From: Pedobacter jeongneungensis
Lineage (GTDB): Bacteria > Bacteroidota > Bacteroidia > Sphingobacteriales > Sphingobacteriaceae
NCBI RefSeq assembly: GCF_000633455.1
Contig: NZ_AYMG01000028.1
Location: 220,669 to 284,668 of the forward strand
Length of the DNA stretch: 64,000 nt
Direction: 5' to 3'
Shown piece after piece: positions 17,888 to 27,225 of this stretch (its first letter is position 1; every line of letters starts with the position of its first letter). The notes under the pieces were generated by a model. That model was not told the origin of the DNA, did no database searches, and worked only from the letters and a program-made list of their open reading frames with translations. The position numbers and the translations under genes are program-made.

Positions 17888-19081
17888 CTAATGGATCCCC
17901 ATAAACAACCTGCTCCATCTTATTTTATGTAAGAAGGATGCGGTGCTGTCCCAGCTCATCCAAACGAACAGGGCTTTACCCACAATATGGTCTTCGGGTA
18001 CAAAACCCCAATAGCGCGAATCTGCAGAGTTATGACGGTTATCGCCCATCATCCAATAATAATCCATTTTAAAGGTATAGGTGGTAGCTGGTTTATCATT
18101 AATATACCAAACACCTGCTTTTTGTTCTACTTTGTTTCCTTCGTAAGTTCTGATGGCCCTGTAATAAAGCGGCATGGTAGTGCTATCAATTTTAACTGTC
18201 CATCCTTTTGAAGGGATTTTGATTGGCCCAAAGTTATCCCTGTTCCACGCCCTGTTCGGATCGTTAGGAAAAACACCGCCTTGTACAGGTCCCGGAGCAT
18301 CAGGACTTAAAGTTACCGATTTTACGAAATCGAAGGTTTTCAGTTTTTCTACAATTTCTGGCGAAGCATCAACAATATAGGTATTGGTGGCAACTGCAGG
18401 CGAATTCCCTAAGTTCAGGTTAAATTCATCAAGTGCAGCGTAGTTAAAATCCATGGTTTTAAACTCGATGCGGTAAGGCATCATCCCGGTATTTTTTAAG
18501 GGCTCGTTTTTACCGTTTACATTGGCAATACCATTGCTCATCGAAATTACATCGCCAGGAATACCGATACAACGTTTAATAAAGTTTTCACGCTTATCAA
18601 CCGGACGATCTATTATCGTAAAAGTGCTCCTCACCTGCTGACGGCCTAAGCTTCGTTCTAATGCATAATAGCTTTCTGCCTGATTTTCGACTGCAACGGT
18701 ATCTCCTTCAGGGAAGTTGAATACCACTACATCATTTCTTTTAATTTTAGATAAACCCGGTAAACGGTGGTATTTCCATTGTACGCCATCCCAATAAGCT
18801 TTGGTAGAAGTAGTTAAAGGCATGGTGTGGTGTGCAAAAGGAAAAGCAACGGGTGTCATCGGGATACGGGCACCATAGTTTACTTTACTTACAAAAAGAA
18901 AATCACCGATCAGTAACGATCTTTCCATGGAGCCAGACGGAATAGTATAAGCTTCTATAAAGAAAACGCGGATAATGGTTGCGGCTACAACTGCAAAAAC
19001 AATGGCATCTACCCACTCGCGGGTTTTAGATTTTTTCTTTTTTGTGGCATCCTTTTTTCTCTGCCAGAATTTGTAATTCAT
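17888..19081 (-). CDS. lepB: Signal peptidase I, long Bacteroidota form
   Basis: The 397-residue inner membrane protease cleaves signal peptides from exported proteins. One transmembrane segment (about 26-44) follows a Lys-rich cytoplasmic N-terminus. The catalytic Ser51 lies in I-P-S-G-S-M. The general base Lys169 is in F-I-K-R-C-I-G-I-P-G-D, and M-M-G-D-N-R-H-N-S-A-D-S-R forms the downstream conserved box. The protein is longer than the enterobacterial enzyme because of an insertion between the Lys box and the G-D-N box, as is usual in this phylum. It is followed by a terminator and preceded by dapB in the same direction, with a 122-base gap. Confidence 0.96.
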   Translation of the reverse strand: MNYKFWQRKKDATKKKKSKTREWVDAIVFAVVAATIIRVFFIEAYTIPSGSMERSLLIGDFLFVSKVNYGARIPMTPVAFPFAHHTMPLTTSTKAYWDGVQWKYHRLPGLSKIKRNDVVVFNFPEGDTVAVENQAESYYALERSLGRQQVRSTFTIIDRPVDKRENFIKRCIGIPGDVISMSNGIANVNGKNEPLKNTGMMPYRIEFKTMDFNYAALDEFNLNLGNSPAVATNTYIVDASPEIVEKLKTFDFVKSVTLSPDAPGPVQGGVFPNDPNRAWNRDNFGPIKIPSKGWTVKIDSTTMPLYYRAIRTYEGNKVEQKAGVWYINDKPATTYTFKMDYYWMMGDNRHNSADSRYWGFVPEDHIVGKALFVWMSWDSTASFLHKIRWSRLFMGIH

Positions 19082-19203
19082 ATATCTTAATTTTGGTCCG
19101 CGATCAACTTAATCGGCTACCCCCCTGGTATCTTAATTGGTTAATTGTATAAACTGGTTAATCGGTTAACTGAAAACTACCAATTGTTAACTGAAAAAGT
19201 CTC

Positions 19204-19938
19204 TTATTCAAAAATATCGGTAATGTTAAAAAACCCTTTTTTATCTTTTACCCACTCTGCTGCCACTACTGCCCCTAAAGCAAAGCCTGCCCTGTTGTGT
19301 GCCGTATGTTTAATTTCAATCTCATCCACTTCGCTACTGTAAATTACGGTATGTGTACCCGGGATATTTTCGATCCTGTGCGATTCGATGAGCAACTGTT
19401 CGGCTTTTGGAAACAGTTCAACATCTGTTCCCACCACCTCATTTAACCATTCCTGTTTTCTATCCAGGTTATCTACAATGCCTTCGGCCAGGGTAATGGC
19501 TGTACCGCTTGGTGCATCGAGCTTTTGAGTATGGTGAATTTCTTCTACCTGAACCTCGTAAGCCGGATAATTATTCATCAGTTTGGCCAAAGTTTGGTTC
19601 AACTTAAAAAATAAATTAACGCCGATACTAAAGTTAGACCCATAAAGCAATGTATTGTTACTGTTGCTGCAATCATCTTTTACTTCCTGCAGTTTACCAT
19701 ACCAACCAGTGGTACCTACTACTACCGGAACATTGGCATCAAAACAGGCATCAATATTTTTCAGCACTGAATCAGGCGTGCTGAAATCAATTGCTACATC
19801 TGCCGATTTTAAATTTTGCCTGCTTAAATCTTCCTGATTATCAACTGTGATTTTTAAAACGACTTCGTGACCGCGTTCAAGGGCAAATTTCTCAATAATC
19901 TGACCCATTTTGCCGTAACCTAAAAGCGCAATTTTCAT
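19204..19938 (-). CDS. dapB: 4-hydroxy-tetrahydrodipicolinate reductase
   Basis: The 244-residue enzyme reduces hydroxy-tetrahydrodipicolinate with NAD(P)H in lysine and diaminopimelate synthesis. The N-terminal Rossmann motif is G-Y-G-K-M-G (7-12). The substrate region E-E-I-H-H-T-Q-K-L-D-A-P-S-G-T-A carries the catalytic His pair and Lys. The length fits the short bacterial form. It lies upstream of lepB and downstream of the DUF5683-parB-parA group, all on the minus strand, an order I recall from other Sphingobacteriaceae. Confidence 0.95.
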   Translation of the reverse strand: MKIALLGYGKMGQIIEKFALERGHEVVLKITVDNQEDLSRQNLKSADVAIDFSTPDSVLKNIDACFDANVPVVVGTTGWYGKLQEVKDDCSNSNNTLLYGSNFSIGVNLFFKLNQTLAKLMNNYPAYEVQVEEIHHTQKLDAPSGTAITLAEGIVDNLDRKQEWLNEVVGTDVELFPKAEQLLIESHRIENIPGTHTVIYSSEVDEIEIKHTAHNRAGFALGAVVAAEWVKDKKGFFNITDIFE

Positions 19939-20049
19939 TTCTTTATATTTATTTTCTTTTTTGTAATTGATTTAAACCTTTAATGCTTTAAAGGTAATAA
20001 AAGCATTAAGATTTCATATTGATCAGCAGAAATCATTTATTTTATTACA

Positions 20050-20760
20050 TTAAAAAGTGAGGGAGAGCTTTAACGCGGGCGTTGCATTGAAACCATACAT
20101 GGTATCAGAACCGATTACCGATGGCATTACCTTAAATGAAAGGTTGTTATCGATATTAAAAAAGTGCAAACGTGCAGCTACATAAGCATCGATAATATTG
20201 GCTGCATATAGCAGTCCGTAAGAAAAGTAAACAATCTGCGAATTCCGCTTATATAAACTTTTCCCATCCAGAATGCCCTGATTGGTATATTGTGTTAAAT
20301 CTAACTTTTTGCCGGGATTTTGTTCACGGTATTGTGCTTCTGCCAAAAAGCGGCTATAATTTTTCCTGCTATCCATAAGGGATAAAGTAAGTGCTGTGGC
20401 ACCACCATAAATGGCTACAATTTTTCCACCGGTATACAGTTTCTGAAATACCTGATTTTTGCCTGCCCGTGTACCATAACCATCGCTCAATAGCTGGATA
20501 TTATACAACTGTCCCCAACCTGGTATCAGCATCGATCTAAAAACAGCTTTCCTACCGGCAACTTTACCGGGATTTACATATTTAGCCTTTAAAGAGTCCT
20601 TTCTGGTTAAAGGCTTCCTGGCCGTGTCTAAAGATTTGGTCAGTTTTACTTTTGAAGTATCAGCAGGTTTTAATACCGTATCCTTCACCTGCGCCGAGGC
20701 AAGGTTTACCATAAAAAATGTAAATAGAGAAATCAGTATTAAAAGCTTAGTCCTTTGCAT
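20050..20760 (-). CDS. DUF5683 domain protein, exported
   Basis: The 236-residue protein of unknown function has a signal peptide ending L-A-S-A-Q (to about residue 24). A Lys/Thr-rich linker follows, then the DUF5683 core with F-R-S-M-L-I-P-G-W-G-Q-L-Y-N (about 75-88) and hydrophobic segments near 113-125 and 180-195. Its ATG overlaps the parB stop by one base (TAATG), so it is translationally coupled to parB. This arrangement is recurrent in Bacteroidota. The role is unknown; the context hints at the cell envelope rather than DNA partition. Confidence 0.8.
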   Translation of the reverse strand: MQRTKLLILISLFTFFMVNLASAQVKDTVLKPADTSKVKLTKSLDTARKPLTRKDSLKAKYVNPGKVAGRKAVFRSMLIPGWGQLYNIQLLSDGYGTRAGKNQVFQKLYTGGKIVAIYGGATALTLSLMDSRKNYSRFLAEAQYREQNPGKKLDLTQYTNQGILDGKSLYKRNSQIVYFSYGLLYAANIIDAYVAARLHFFNIDNNLSFKVMPSVIGSDTMYGFNATPALKLSLTF

Positions 20761-21668
20761 TACCAGTCTAATAACTCTAAAATTCTATTCAGGTCGTCAT
20801 CACTCATAAAGGGGATTTCGATCGCCCCTTTACCATTCTGACTCACTTTTAACTTTACGCGGGTAGCAAATTTAGAAGCCAGATCGTCCTGTAGTTTCTG
20901 ATATTGAAAAGAAACTGCTCTTTCTTTTTGTTTCTCGCTTGCAGGTAAAGGAATATGCTGCAGATTGCGCACAATTTCCTCTACTTTACGTACCGAAAGG
21001 TTTTTATCAAGAATTTCCTGGTGGATGTACAACTGTTTATCAACGCCATCAACATTAATCAAAGCCCTTGCATGCCCCATGCTGATTTTCTGATCGCGGA
21101 TTGAAGCCTGTATAGCAGGTGGAAGTTTTAACAAACGTAAATAATTGGTAACCGTTGTCCGGTTTTTACCAACACGTTCGCCCAATTGCTCCTGTTTCAA
21201 ACCTACTTCATCAATCATCCGCTGGAAACTCAAAGCCACTTCGATGGCATTTAAATTTTCGCGCTGAATGTTTTCGATCAATGCCATTTCCAACATCTGC
21301 TGGTCATTGGCACTGCGGATATAAGCCGGAATTTGTGTTAAACCAGCCAGTTTCGAAGCCCTGAACCTGCGTTCGCCCGAAATTAACTGGTACTTATTGG
21401 CGCCTAATTTCCTCACCGTAATCGGCTGGATCAGGCCCTGCACTTTTATTGAATCAGCCAGTTCGTTTAAAGCTACCTGGTCAAATTCGGTACGTGGTTG
21501 ATATGGATTGGTTTCAACTTCAGTTAAACTTACGTGACTGATATTGCCAATCTGCTCGGTTTCGCTCACAGCATTTACCTGCTGTTTCGGCGGATGAGAA
21601 GATTCGCTATCATCTAAAAGCGCACTTAACCCTCTTCCTAAACCTGTTTTTCGCTGAAAAGATGTCAT
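20760..21668 (-). CDS. parB: Chromosome partitioning protein ParB
   Basis: The 302-residue ParB/Spo0J protein shows the N-terminal G-R-G-L-S-A-L-L-D motif, N-P-Y-Q-P-R (box I) and the CTP-binding box II G-E-R-R-F-R-A near residue 99. A central helix-turn-helix (L-G-E-R-V-G-K-N-R-T-T-V-T-N) and a short C-terminal dimerisation region follow. It loads on parS sites and slides as a clamp to help segregate chromosomes with ParA. The gene starts 7 bases after the parA stop. I did not find a clear parS site in this window. Confidence 0.95.
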   Translation of the reverse strand: MTSFQRKTGLGRGLSALLDDSESSHPPKQQVNAVSETEQIGNISHVSLTEVETNPYQPRTEFDQVALNELADSIKVQGLIQPITVRKLGANKYQLISGERRFRASKLAGLTQIPAYIRSANDQQMLEMALIENIQRENLNAIEVALSFQRMIDEVGLKQEQLGERVGKNRTTVTNYLRLLKLPPAIQASIRDQKISMGHARALINVDGVDKQLYIHQEILDKNLSVRKVEEIVRNLQHIPLPASEKQKERAVSFQYQKLQDDLASKFATRVKLKVSQNGKGAIEIPFMSDDDLNRILELLDW

Positions 21669-21675
21669 CTATAAT

Positions 21676-22479
21676 TTATAAAGTTGCTGTTCCAATGTTT
21701 TCTTCTTCCCTTAACAAACCGTTTTTCTTTACAATTTCGCGGGCAAGGTTAAGGTAGTTAATTGCCCCTTTACAGTTCGCATCGTGCATAATTACCGAAA
21801 CGCCATAACTTGGCGCTTCACTTAAACGGGTATTACGCTGAATAATGGTATCAAAAACCAGTTCGTTAAAGTGTGTTTTCACCTCTTCTACCACCTGGTT
21901 CGATAAACGTAAACGCACATCGTACATGGTTAATAAAATACCTTCAATTTCTAAATCCGGATTTAAGCGGTTCTGTACAATTTTAATGGTATTTAATAAT
22001 TTACCCAAACCTTCTAAAGCGAAATATTCGCATTGTACCGGGATAATAACCGAATCTGCAGCGGTTAAAGCATTAATGGTAATTAAACCCAGTGATGGAG
22101 AACAATCGATGATAATAAAATCATACTGATCTTTTATTTTTTCCAAAACCGCTTTCATTTTATACTCGCGGTTGTTCAGGTTAATCATCTCAATTTCTGC
22201 ACCAACCAAATCAATGTGGGCAGGCAGTAAATCTAAATTTGGTGTATCTGTTTTCTGAATGGCCTGTAAAGGGTCAATATCATTAATAATACACTCATAA
22301 ATACTATCTTTAATATTCCGGGGATCGAAACCGATTCCTGAAGTCGAATTTGCCTGAGGATCAGCATCAACCAGTAAAGTTTTGTATTCTAGAACGGCCA
22401 AACTCGCAGCCAGGTTTATAGATGAAGTTGTTTTACCAACACCACCTTTTTGATTTGCTAATGCAATAATTTTGCTCAT
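21676..22479 (-). CDS. parA: Chromosome partitioning ATPase ParA (Soj)
   Basis: The 267-residue ATPase has the deviant Walker A motif K-G-G-V-G-K-T-T-S (11-19), A-D-P-Q-A-N-S-T (Walker A' region) and the Walker B D-C-S-P-S-L-G. With ParB it drives segregation of the origin region. It is the first gene of parA-parB-DUF5683. Its 181-base upstream gap is shared with a divergent FMN reductase gene. Confidence 0.96.
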   Translation of the reverse strand: MSKIIALANQKGGVGKTTSSINLAASLAVLEYKTLLVDADPQANSTSGIGFDPRNIKDSIYECIINDIDPLQAIQKTDTPNLDLLPAHIDLVGAEIEMINLNNREYKMKAVLEKIKDQYDFIIIDCSPSLGLITINALTAADSVIIPVQCEYFALEGLGKLLNTIKIVQNRLNPDLEIEGILLTMYDVRLRLSNQVVEEVKTHFNELVFDTIIQRNTRLSEAPSYGVSVIMHDANCKGAINYLNLAREIVKKNGLLREEENIGTATL

Positions 22480-22660
22480 CGTATGTATCCGAAATTTACT
22501 TAACGTTTATTTGGGCTGTGTTATTTATGCGTTTAAATTGCCAAAAAGTTCTATTTTTGCCATGTTTACGGCCTTTTTCACAATCAGCTAAGATACAAAC
22601 TATATGGCAATTTTAGCAAGAAGCGCATTTGGGTTTTACACATCTTATTAACAATTATCC

Positions 22661-23182
22661 ATGATCACAATAATAGCCGCTACCAACAGGCCCAATAGCA
22701 ATACGCTAAAAGTTGCCAAATATTACCAAAGGCAACTAAAAGAAAAGGGGCTAGATACCAATTTGTTCAGTTTGGAGCACCTGCCAATTGATGTGCTCAA
22801 TACCGACATGTACGGTAAAAGATCGGAAGCTTTTCAGGAAATCCAAAACATGATTTACCAGACCGAAAAATTTTTGTTTATCATGCCTGAGTATAACGGC
22901 AGTTATCCTGGCGTGCTAAAAGTGTTGATCGATGCCTGTAATTTCCCAGATAGTTTTTACGATAAGAAAGCAGCCTTGGTCGGCATTTCTTCTGGCAAAT
23001 ATGGCAATATCCGCGGTGTTGACCATTTTACAGGCGTTTGTCATTATATCCACCTCAACATTTTGCCGTTGCGCCTGCATATTCCAAATATTAAGGCCGA
23101 GTTAGATGCAGAAGGCAATTTCAATCATCCTGATACGATAAAATTTACCAGCGAGCAGATAGAAAAGTTCATCAATTTTTAA
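22661..23182 (+). CDS. NADPH-dependent FMN reductase family protein
   Basis: The 173-residue flavodoxin-fold protein shows the FMN-phosphate loop A-A-T-N-R-P-N-S-N-T (6-15) and the M-P-E-Y-N-G-S-Y-P-G loop (75-84) typical of NAD(P)H-dependent FMN or quinone/azo reductases such as ArsH- and YieF-like enzymes. It probably reduces quinones or other electrophiles, but the natural substrate is unknown. It is transcribed away from parA and followed by a repeat-rich noncoding region. Confidence 0.85.
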   Translation: MITIIAATNRPNSNTLKVAKYYQRQLKEKGLDTNLFSLEHLPIDVLNTDMYGKRSEAFQEIQNMIYQTEKFLFIMPEYNGSYPGVLKVLIDACNFPDSFYDKKAALVGISSGKYGNIRGVDHFTGVCHYIHLNILPLRLHIPNIKAELDAEGNFNHPDTIKFTSEQIEKFINF

Positions 23183-23218
23183 TAAAAAGCCTTTTTTCTG
23201 CAGGCTGAAGATTGTTGT

Positions 23219-23290
23219 GACGTTCCGTAGGAACGATTCCTGGGTAGCCAAGTGCAAAATTGGCGTTTTCGTTCCGTAGGAACGTTTGGT
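23219..23290. repeat. Two copies of a short hairpin repeat
   Basis: The 15-base dyad CGTTCCGTAGGAACG (6-bp arms, 3-base loop) occurs twice, about 50 bases apart, just before the tandem array. It resembles dispersed REP-like hairpins of Bacteroidota. Confidence 0.7.
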
Positions 23291-23311
23291 GTTTTACACA
23301 TTAATATATCT

Positions 23312-24450
23312 ACAGGCCCTGCCACCTAAACCCGATGGAAGCGACACGAAGTATAGCGTACAGCGGGATTACATTAACCCAAATGCTACGGAACCTGCTT
23401 TCCAAAAAAAATGCTGGAATCTGTTTTTGAAAAGCAAAATCTGTGTTTCATAGTAACGTTGGTCCTGTTTTCCGCTCATACGCCTGCAGGCCTTAGCCAC
23501 AGGGTCGGTATCCGCTTCAACCAGGTTTAAGGAACAAAAAACTGTGCTTACCCCCCCAGAAGCTTCTCTCAAAAGAAACTTCTTTCTGCACTCAGCAACC
23601 CTAAATCTTATTACAGGCCGCGCCACCTAAACCCGATGGAAGCGACACGAAGTACAGCGGGATTGCATTAACCCAAATGCTCCGGAACCTGCTTTCCAAA
23701 AAAAAATGCTAGAATCTGTTTTTGAAAAGCAAAACCTGTGTTTCATAGTAACGTTGGTCCTGTTTTCCGCTCATACGCCTGCAGGCCTTAATCACAGGGC
23801 CGGTATCCGCTTCAAGCAGGTTTAAGGAACAAAAAACTGTGCGTAAAATCCCCTGAAGCTTCTCTCAAAAGATAAACTTCTTTCTGCACTCAGCAACCCC
23901 AAATCTTATTACAGGCCCTACCACCTAAACCCGATGGAAGCGACACGAAGTATAGCGTACAGCGGGATTGCATAAACCCAAATGCTACGGAACCTGCTTT
24001 CCAAAAAAAAATGCTAGAATCTGTTTTTGAAAAGCAAAACCTGTGTTCCATAGTAACGTTAGTCCTGTTTTCCGCTCATACGCCTGCAGGCCTTAATCAC
24101 AGGGCCGGTATCCGCTTCAAGCAGGTTTAAGGAACAAAAAACTGTGCGTAAAATCCCCTGAAGCTTCTCTCAAAAGATAAACTTCTTTCTGCACTCAGCA
24201 ACCCAAAATCTTATTACAGGCCCTACCACCTAAACCCGATGGAAGCGACACGAAGTATAGCGTACAGCGGGATTGCATTAACACAAATGCTACGGAACCT
24301 GCTTTCCAAAAAAAAATGCAAAAATCTGTTTTTGAAAAGCAAAACCTGTGTTCCATAGTAACGTTAGTCCTGTTTTCCGCTCATACGCCTGCAGGCCTTA
24401 ATCACAGGGCCGGTATCCGCTTCAACCAGGTTTAAGGAACAAAAACTGTA
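23312..24450. repeat. Tandem array of four ~300-bp noncoding units
   Basis: Four highly similar units start at 23312, 23613, 23911 and 24216 (spacing 301, 298, 305); the last stops after about 235 bases. Each begins with a shared core (ACAGGCC, CACCTAAACCCGATGGAAGC, CAGCGGGATT), then GGAACCTGCTTTCC and an A-run. The 10-bp palindrome GCCTGCAGGC follows, and each ends near AAGGAACAAAAACTG. In units 2 and 3, AACCTGCTT and AAGCAGGTT form a 9-bp inverted pair about 130 bases apart. No frame stays open through several copies, so the array looks noncoding. Unit length and spacer-free spacing exclude CRISPR. The core may be a structured RNA or a mobile repeat. Confidence 0.9.
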
Positions 24451-24766
24451 CTTTTAAATTCAAAAACGACAGTTCAAAATGGAAAAAACCCTTTCAAAAT
24501 GAAAAGGTTTTTTTTAGCTTTTTTTCGATAAAAACGAAATAAATATCATATCTAATTTAAATACAACAATTTACAAACAAACCTGATTCACTGGCATAAC
24601 AATTGGCTACTGCCCGATGAGATGATATTTATTTAACCTTTGTTATGTAATTTAGTTCATCAGGAAACAGATTTAATTATAAGCTATTTTTACCACGAAA
24701 AGAGAGAAATTGCTTTGCGATCCTTCGCGAAAAACTTTGCTCCCTTTGCGGTTAAACTAAAACACC
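24451..24766. other. Intergenic region between the tandem array and the sensor kinase
   Basis: These 316 bases hold an imperfect hairpin with an A/T-flanked stem near 24485-24520 (CTTTCAAAATGAAAAG then a T-run), a possible terminator. A stretch just before the kinase start (GCGATCCTTCGCGAAAAACT ... CTTTGCGGTTAAACT) resembles dispersed repeats of this phylum. No gene or clear promoter is seen. Confidence 0.4.
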
Positions 24767-26518
24767 ATGAAAATTAAAACCAAGCTCCGTCTCGGATTCG
24801 GGTTTCTCTTTATAATCGTATTATCCTTTGGATTGATCGCGCTCTTTTATTTAAACGAGCTATCCGATAAATCGAAAGTGATCCTTAAAGACAACTATAA
24901 ATCGCTGAAATATGTTGCTGCCATGCGCAATATCATCGATCAGCACTCTTTTCCGTTAAGTGGTAAACAACAGGCCACCTTTAGCGAAAACTTAAAAAAC
25001 GAGGGTAAAAATATTACCGAACCAGGAGAAAAAGCCGCTTATCAGCAATTGGAAGAGGCTTTTAAAACACTAGGAAATCCGCAACCTGAAGCTATTAAAG
25101 CAAATCGCATTAAAGATTTACGCCTGGCGCTCCAAAATATAGAGCATGTGAATATGAAAGCTATTTATGATAAAAATGAGCTGGCTAACGAAGCTTCATC
25201 AAGGGCGAACCTTTATATTATGATTGCTGCGACTTTAAGCTTTATCATTCTGTTTACTTTCATTGTTAATTTTCCGGGTTTTGTGGCCAATCCGCTGGCC
25301 GAGTTTAGTGCTGCCATTAAACAGATCAGCAGAAAGAATTACAAACAGCGCCTGCATTTCGAAAACGGCGATGAATTTACCGAACTGGCCGACTCTTTTA
25401 ACGGCATGGTGGTTAAATTAAACGAATGGGAAAACAGCAATTTATCGAAGATCAAATCAGAAAAATCGCGTATCGAAGCCATTATTGCACAGATGCAGGA
25501 TGCCATTATTGGCTTAAATGAAAAAGGTGAAGTGCTGTTTTTAAACCATCTGGCTGCAAAACTGATGAACCTGGATGAAGATAAGGTAATCGGACAAAAT
25601 GTTGCCGAACTGATGCAGAAAAATGAGCTGTTAAAACGGATCATTAAACCTGAAACAAATGATAATACACTAAAAATTTATGCTGATGACAAGGAATCAT
25701 ATTTCCTTTTAGAAAACCGCGAAATCATTATTCCAAACTACGAGGAACAGGAAGAAAAAGCTTTAATTGCATCCTCAAAATCAGCCGGTAGTGTATATAT
25801 ACTGAAAAACATCACCCAGTTTAAAGAATTGGATGAGGCTAAAACAAACTTTATTGCAACAGTTTCGCATGAATTAAAAACACCTTTATCATCCATCAAA
25901 ATGAGTTTAAAACTACTCAATGATGAACGTGTAGGTGCAATGAACGAGGAACAGCATGAGCTGCTCAATCACATTAAAGAAGATAGCGACAGACTTTTAA
26001 AAATAACCAGCGAGCTGCTCGATCTTTCGCAGGTTGAAACCGGCAACTTAAAACTCACCTTTGCCTTAACCAAACCCGAAGATATTGTGCAATATGCTAT
26101 AGATGCGGTTAAATTTCAGGCCGAGCAAAAATCCATCAACCTCGAGCTCAACTGTGATAAAAATCTGCCCAATGTGAATGCCGACATCCAGAAAACGGCC
26201 TGGGTATTGGTCAACTTTTTATCTAATGCATTGCGTTACAGTTCAGAGAAATCAAAAGTGGTCATCGATGTTTTTCAAAAGGATAAATTCATTGAGTTTT
26301 CAGTAAAAGATTATGGAAAAGGGATTGATGAAAAATACCAAAAACGCCTGTTCGACCGGTATTTTCAGGTGCCTACAGATGGTCAGAACAAATCGGGATC
26401 TGGTTTGGGACTGGCTATTTCTAAAGATTTTATAGAAGCAGAACAGGGAAAAATATGGGTAGTAAGCGCTATCGGCGAAGGAAGTAAATTTTGTTTTAGT
26501 TTGCCTGTTGTAGAATAG
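24767..26518 (+). CDS. Membrane sensor histidine kinase (HAMP-PAS-HisKA-HATPase)
   Basis: This 583-residue kinase has two transmembrane segments (about 10-29 and 149-170) enclosing a periplasmic sensor of about 120 residues. A HAMP domain (about 171-225), a PAS domain (about 235-350), and the phospho-acceptor box T-V-S-H-E-L-K-T-P follow, with His368. The ATPase boxes are F-L-S-N-A-L-R-Y, K-D-Y-G-K-G-I and S-G-S-G-L-G-L. The layout is KinB/PhoR-like. No response regulator gene is adjacent, so it is an orphan here. It is preceded by the repeat array and followed by a long inverted repeat. Confidence 0.93.
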   Translation: MKIKTKLRLGFGFLFIIVLSFGLIALFYLNELSDKSKVILKDNYKSLKYVAAMRNIIDQHSFPLSGKQQATFSENLKNEGKNITEPGEKAAYQQLEEAFKTLGNPQPEAIKANRIKDLRLALQNIEHVNMKAIYDKNELANEASSRANLYIMIAATLSFIILFTFIVNFPGFVANPLAEFSAAIKQISRKNYKQRLHFENGDEFTELADSFNGMVVKLNEWENSNLSKIKSEKSRIEAIIAQMQDAIIGLNEKGEVLFLNHLAAKLMNLDEDKVIGQNVAELMQKNELLKRIIKPETNDNTLKIYADDKESYFLLENREIIIPNYEEQEEKALIASSKSAGSVYILKNITQFKELDEAKTNFIATVSHELKTPLSSIKMSLKLLNDERVGAMNEEQHELLNHIKEDSDRLLKITSELLDLSQVETGNLKLTFALTKPEDIVQYAIDAVKFQAEQKSINLELNCDKNLPNVNADIQKTAWVLVNFLSNALRYSSEKSKVVIDVFQKDKFIEFSVKDYGKGIDEKYQKRLFDRYFQVPTDGQNKSGSGLGLAISKDFIEAEQGKIWVVSAIGEGSKFCFSLPVVE

Positions 26519-26531
26519 ATTCCTCATTTTT

Positions 26532-26650
26532 TTTACCACAGAGGACACCGAGTTTTGCACTGAGGTACACAGCATATAAAATAGATACAATAGCTGTGCG
26601 CTTAACTCGGTGTGCTCCGTGTCCTACCCTTTGTTTTCTCTGTGGTTAAA
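26532..26650. repeat. Long imperfect inverted repeat (REP/MITE-like)
   Basis: The left arm (TTACCACAGAGGACACCGAG, then GTACACAGC) is mirrored by the right arm (GCTGTGC, AACTCGGTGTGCTCCGTGTC, CTCTGTGGTTAA), enclosing about 20 bases. It lies between the convergent kinase and thioesterase genes and may also serve as a terminator. Confidence 0.75.
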
Positions 26651-26690
26651 CTGAAGATGATTGTGCCGTCAAACGCTCAGCGCCTTACGC

Positions 26691-27167
26691 TTACACAATA
26701 TAAGGCTCCATTTCTTTATCAATACTTTTGCGTAATTCCATTAATTTAATGGCATAGCCATGCATCGCAATTTCTTTTTCGGTTTTTGGTTTGAAAGCTG
26801 GGATTACTTTTGGCTGTCCTTCATCATCAACTGCTACAAAAACAATAATGCAATGGGTGTTTTTCACAAAATCAGTTTGTCCAACGGGTTTAGAAAAGGC
26901 ATCAACCGCAATGTGCATGCTGGTTTTACCGGTATAAATAATGCGGGCTTCCATTTTAACGAGGTGACCAATGTGCACCGGGTGAAAAAAGCGGATACCG
27001 CCCACATAAACGGTTACGCAATAACTTTGGCTCCATTGTAGTGCACAGGCAAAAGCAGCCTGGTCAATCCATTTCATCATCATACCACCATGCACTTTAC
27101 CTCCATAGTTAACATCAGAAGGTTCGCTTAAAAATTGAAGTTCGATATGGTTTTTGGTTCTGGGCAT
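26691..27167 (-). CDS. Acyl-CoA thioesterase, hot-dog fold
   Basis: The 158-residue protein resembles YciA/BFIT-type acyl-CoA hydrolases: N-Y-G-G-K-V-H-G-G-M-M-M-K-W-I-D is the conserved hot-dog helix with the acidic catalytic residue, and V-G-G-I-R-F-F-H-P-V-H-I-G follows. It hydrolyses acyl-CoA in the cytoplasm; chain specificity is unknown. I chose ATG at 27167 because the frame further upstream (to 27362) runs through a dispersed inverted repeat and gives residues not expected in the family. Confidence 0.9.
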   Translation of the reverse strand: MPRTKNHIELQFLSEPSDVNYGGKVHGGMMMKWIDQAAFACALQWSQSYCVTVYVGGIRFFHPVHIGHLVKMEARIIYTGKTSMHIAVDAFSKPVGQTDFVKNTHCIIVFVAVDDEGQPKVIPAFKPKTEKEIAMHGYAIKLMELRKSIDKEMEPYIV

Positions 27168-27225
27168 GAGAATATGGCTTGATTTAAAGGTTTTGCTAAG
27201 ATATTTAAAATATGGTATAATCGTG

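Noticed and set aside
17697..17918. A 73-aa minus-strand frame after lepB
   Set aside because: It crosses the lepB terminator and overlaps the end of lepB, with AT-rich composition and no recognisable features.
20760..22660. parS sites near parAB
   Set aside because: No 16-bp palindrome close to the usual parS sequence was seen by eye.
23369..23626. An 85-aa minus-strand frame inside the tandem array
   Set aside because: It lies in one repeat unit and is not kept open in the other three, so it is very likely chance.
23312..24450. CRISPR array
   Set aside because: The units are about 300 bp and nearly identical throughout, with no short repeat/unique spacer alternation and no cas genes.
24767..26518. 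KdpD-type potassium sensor
   Set aside because: No KdpD or Usp domain and no kdp genes nearby; the layout is a generic HAMP-PAS kinase.
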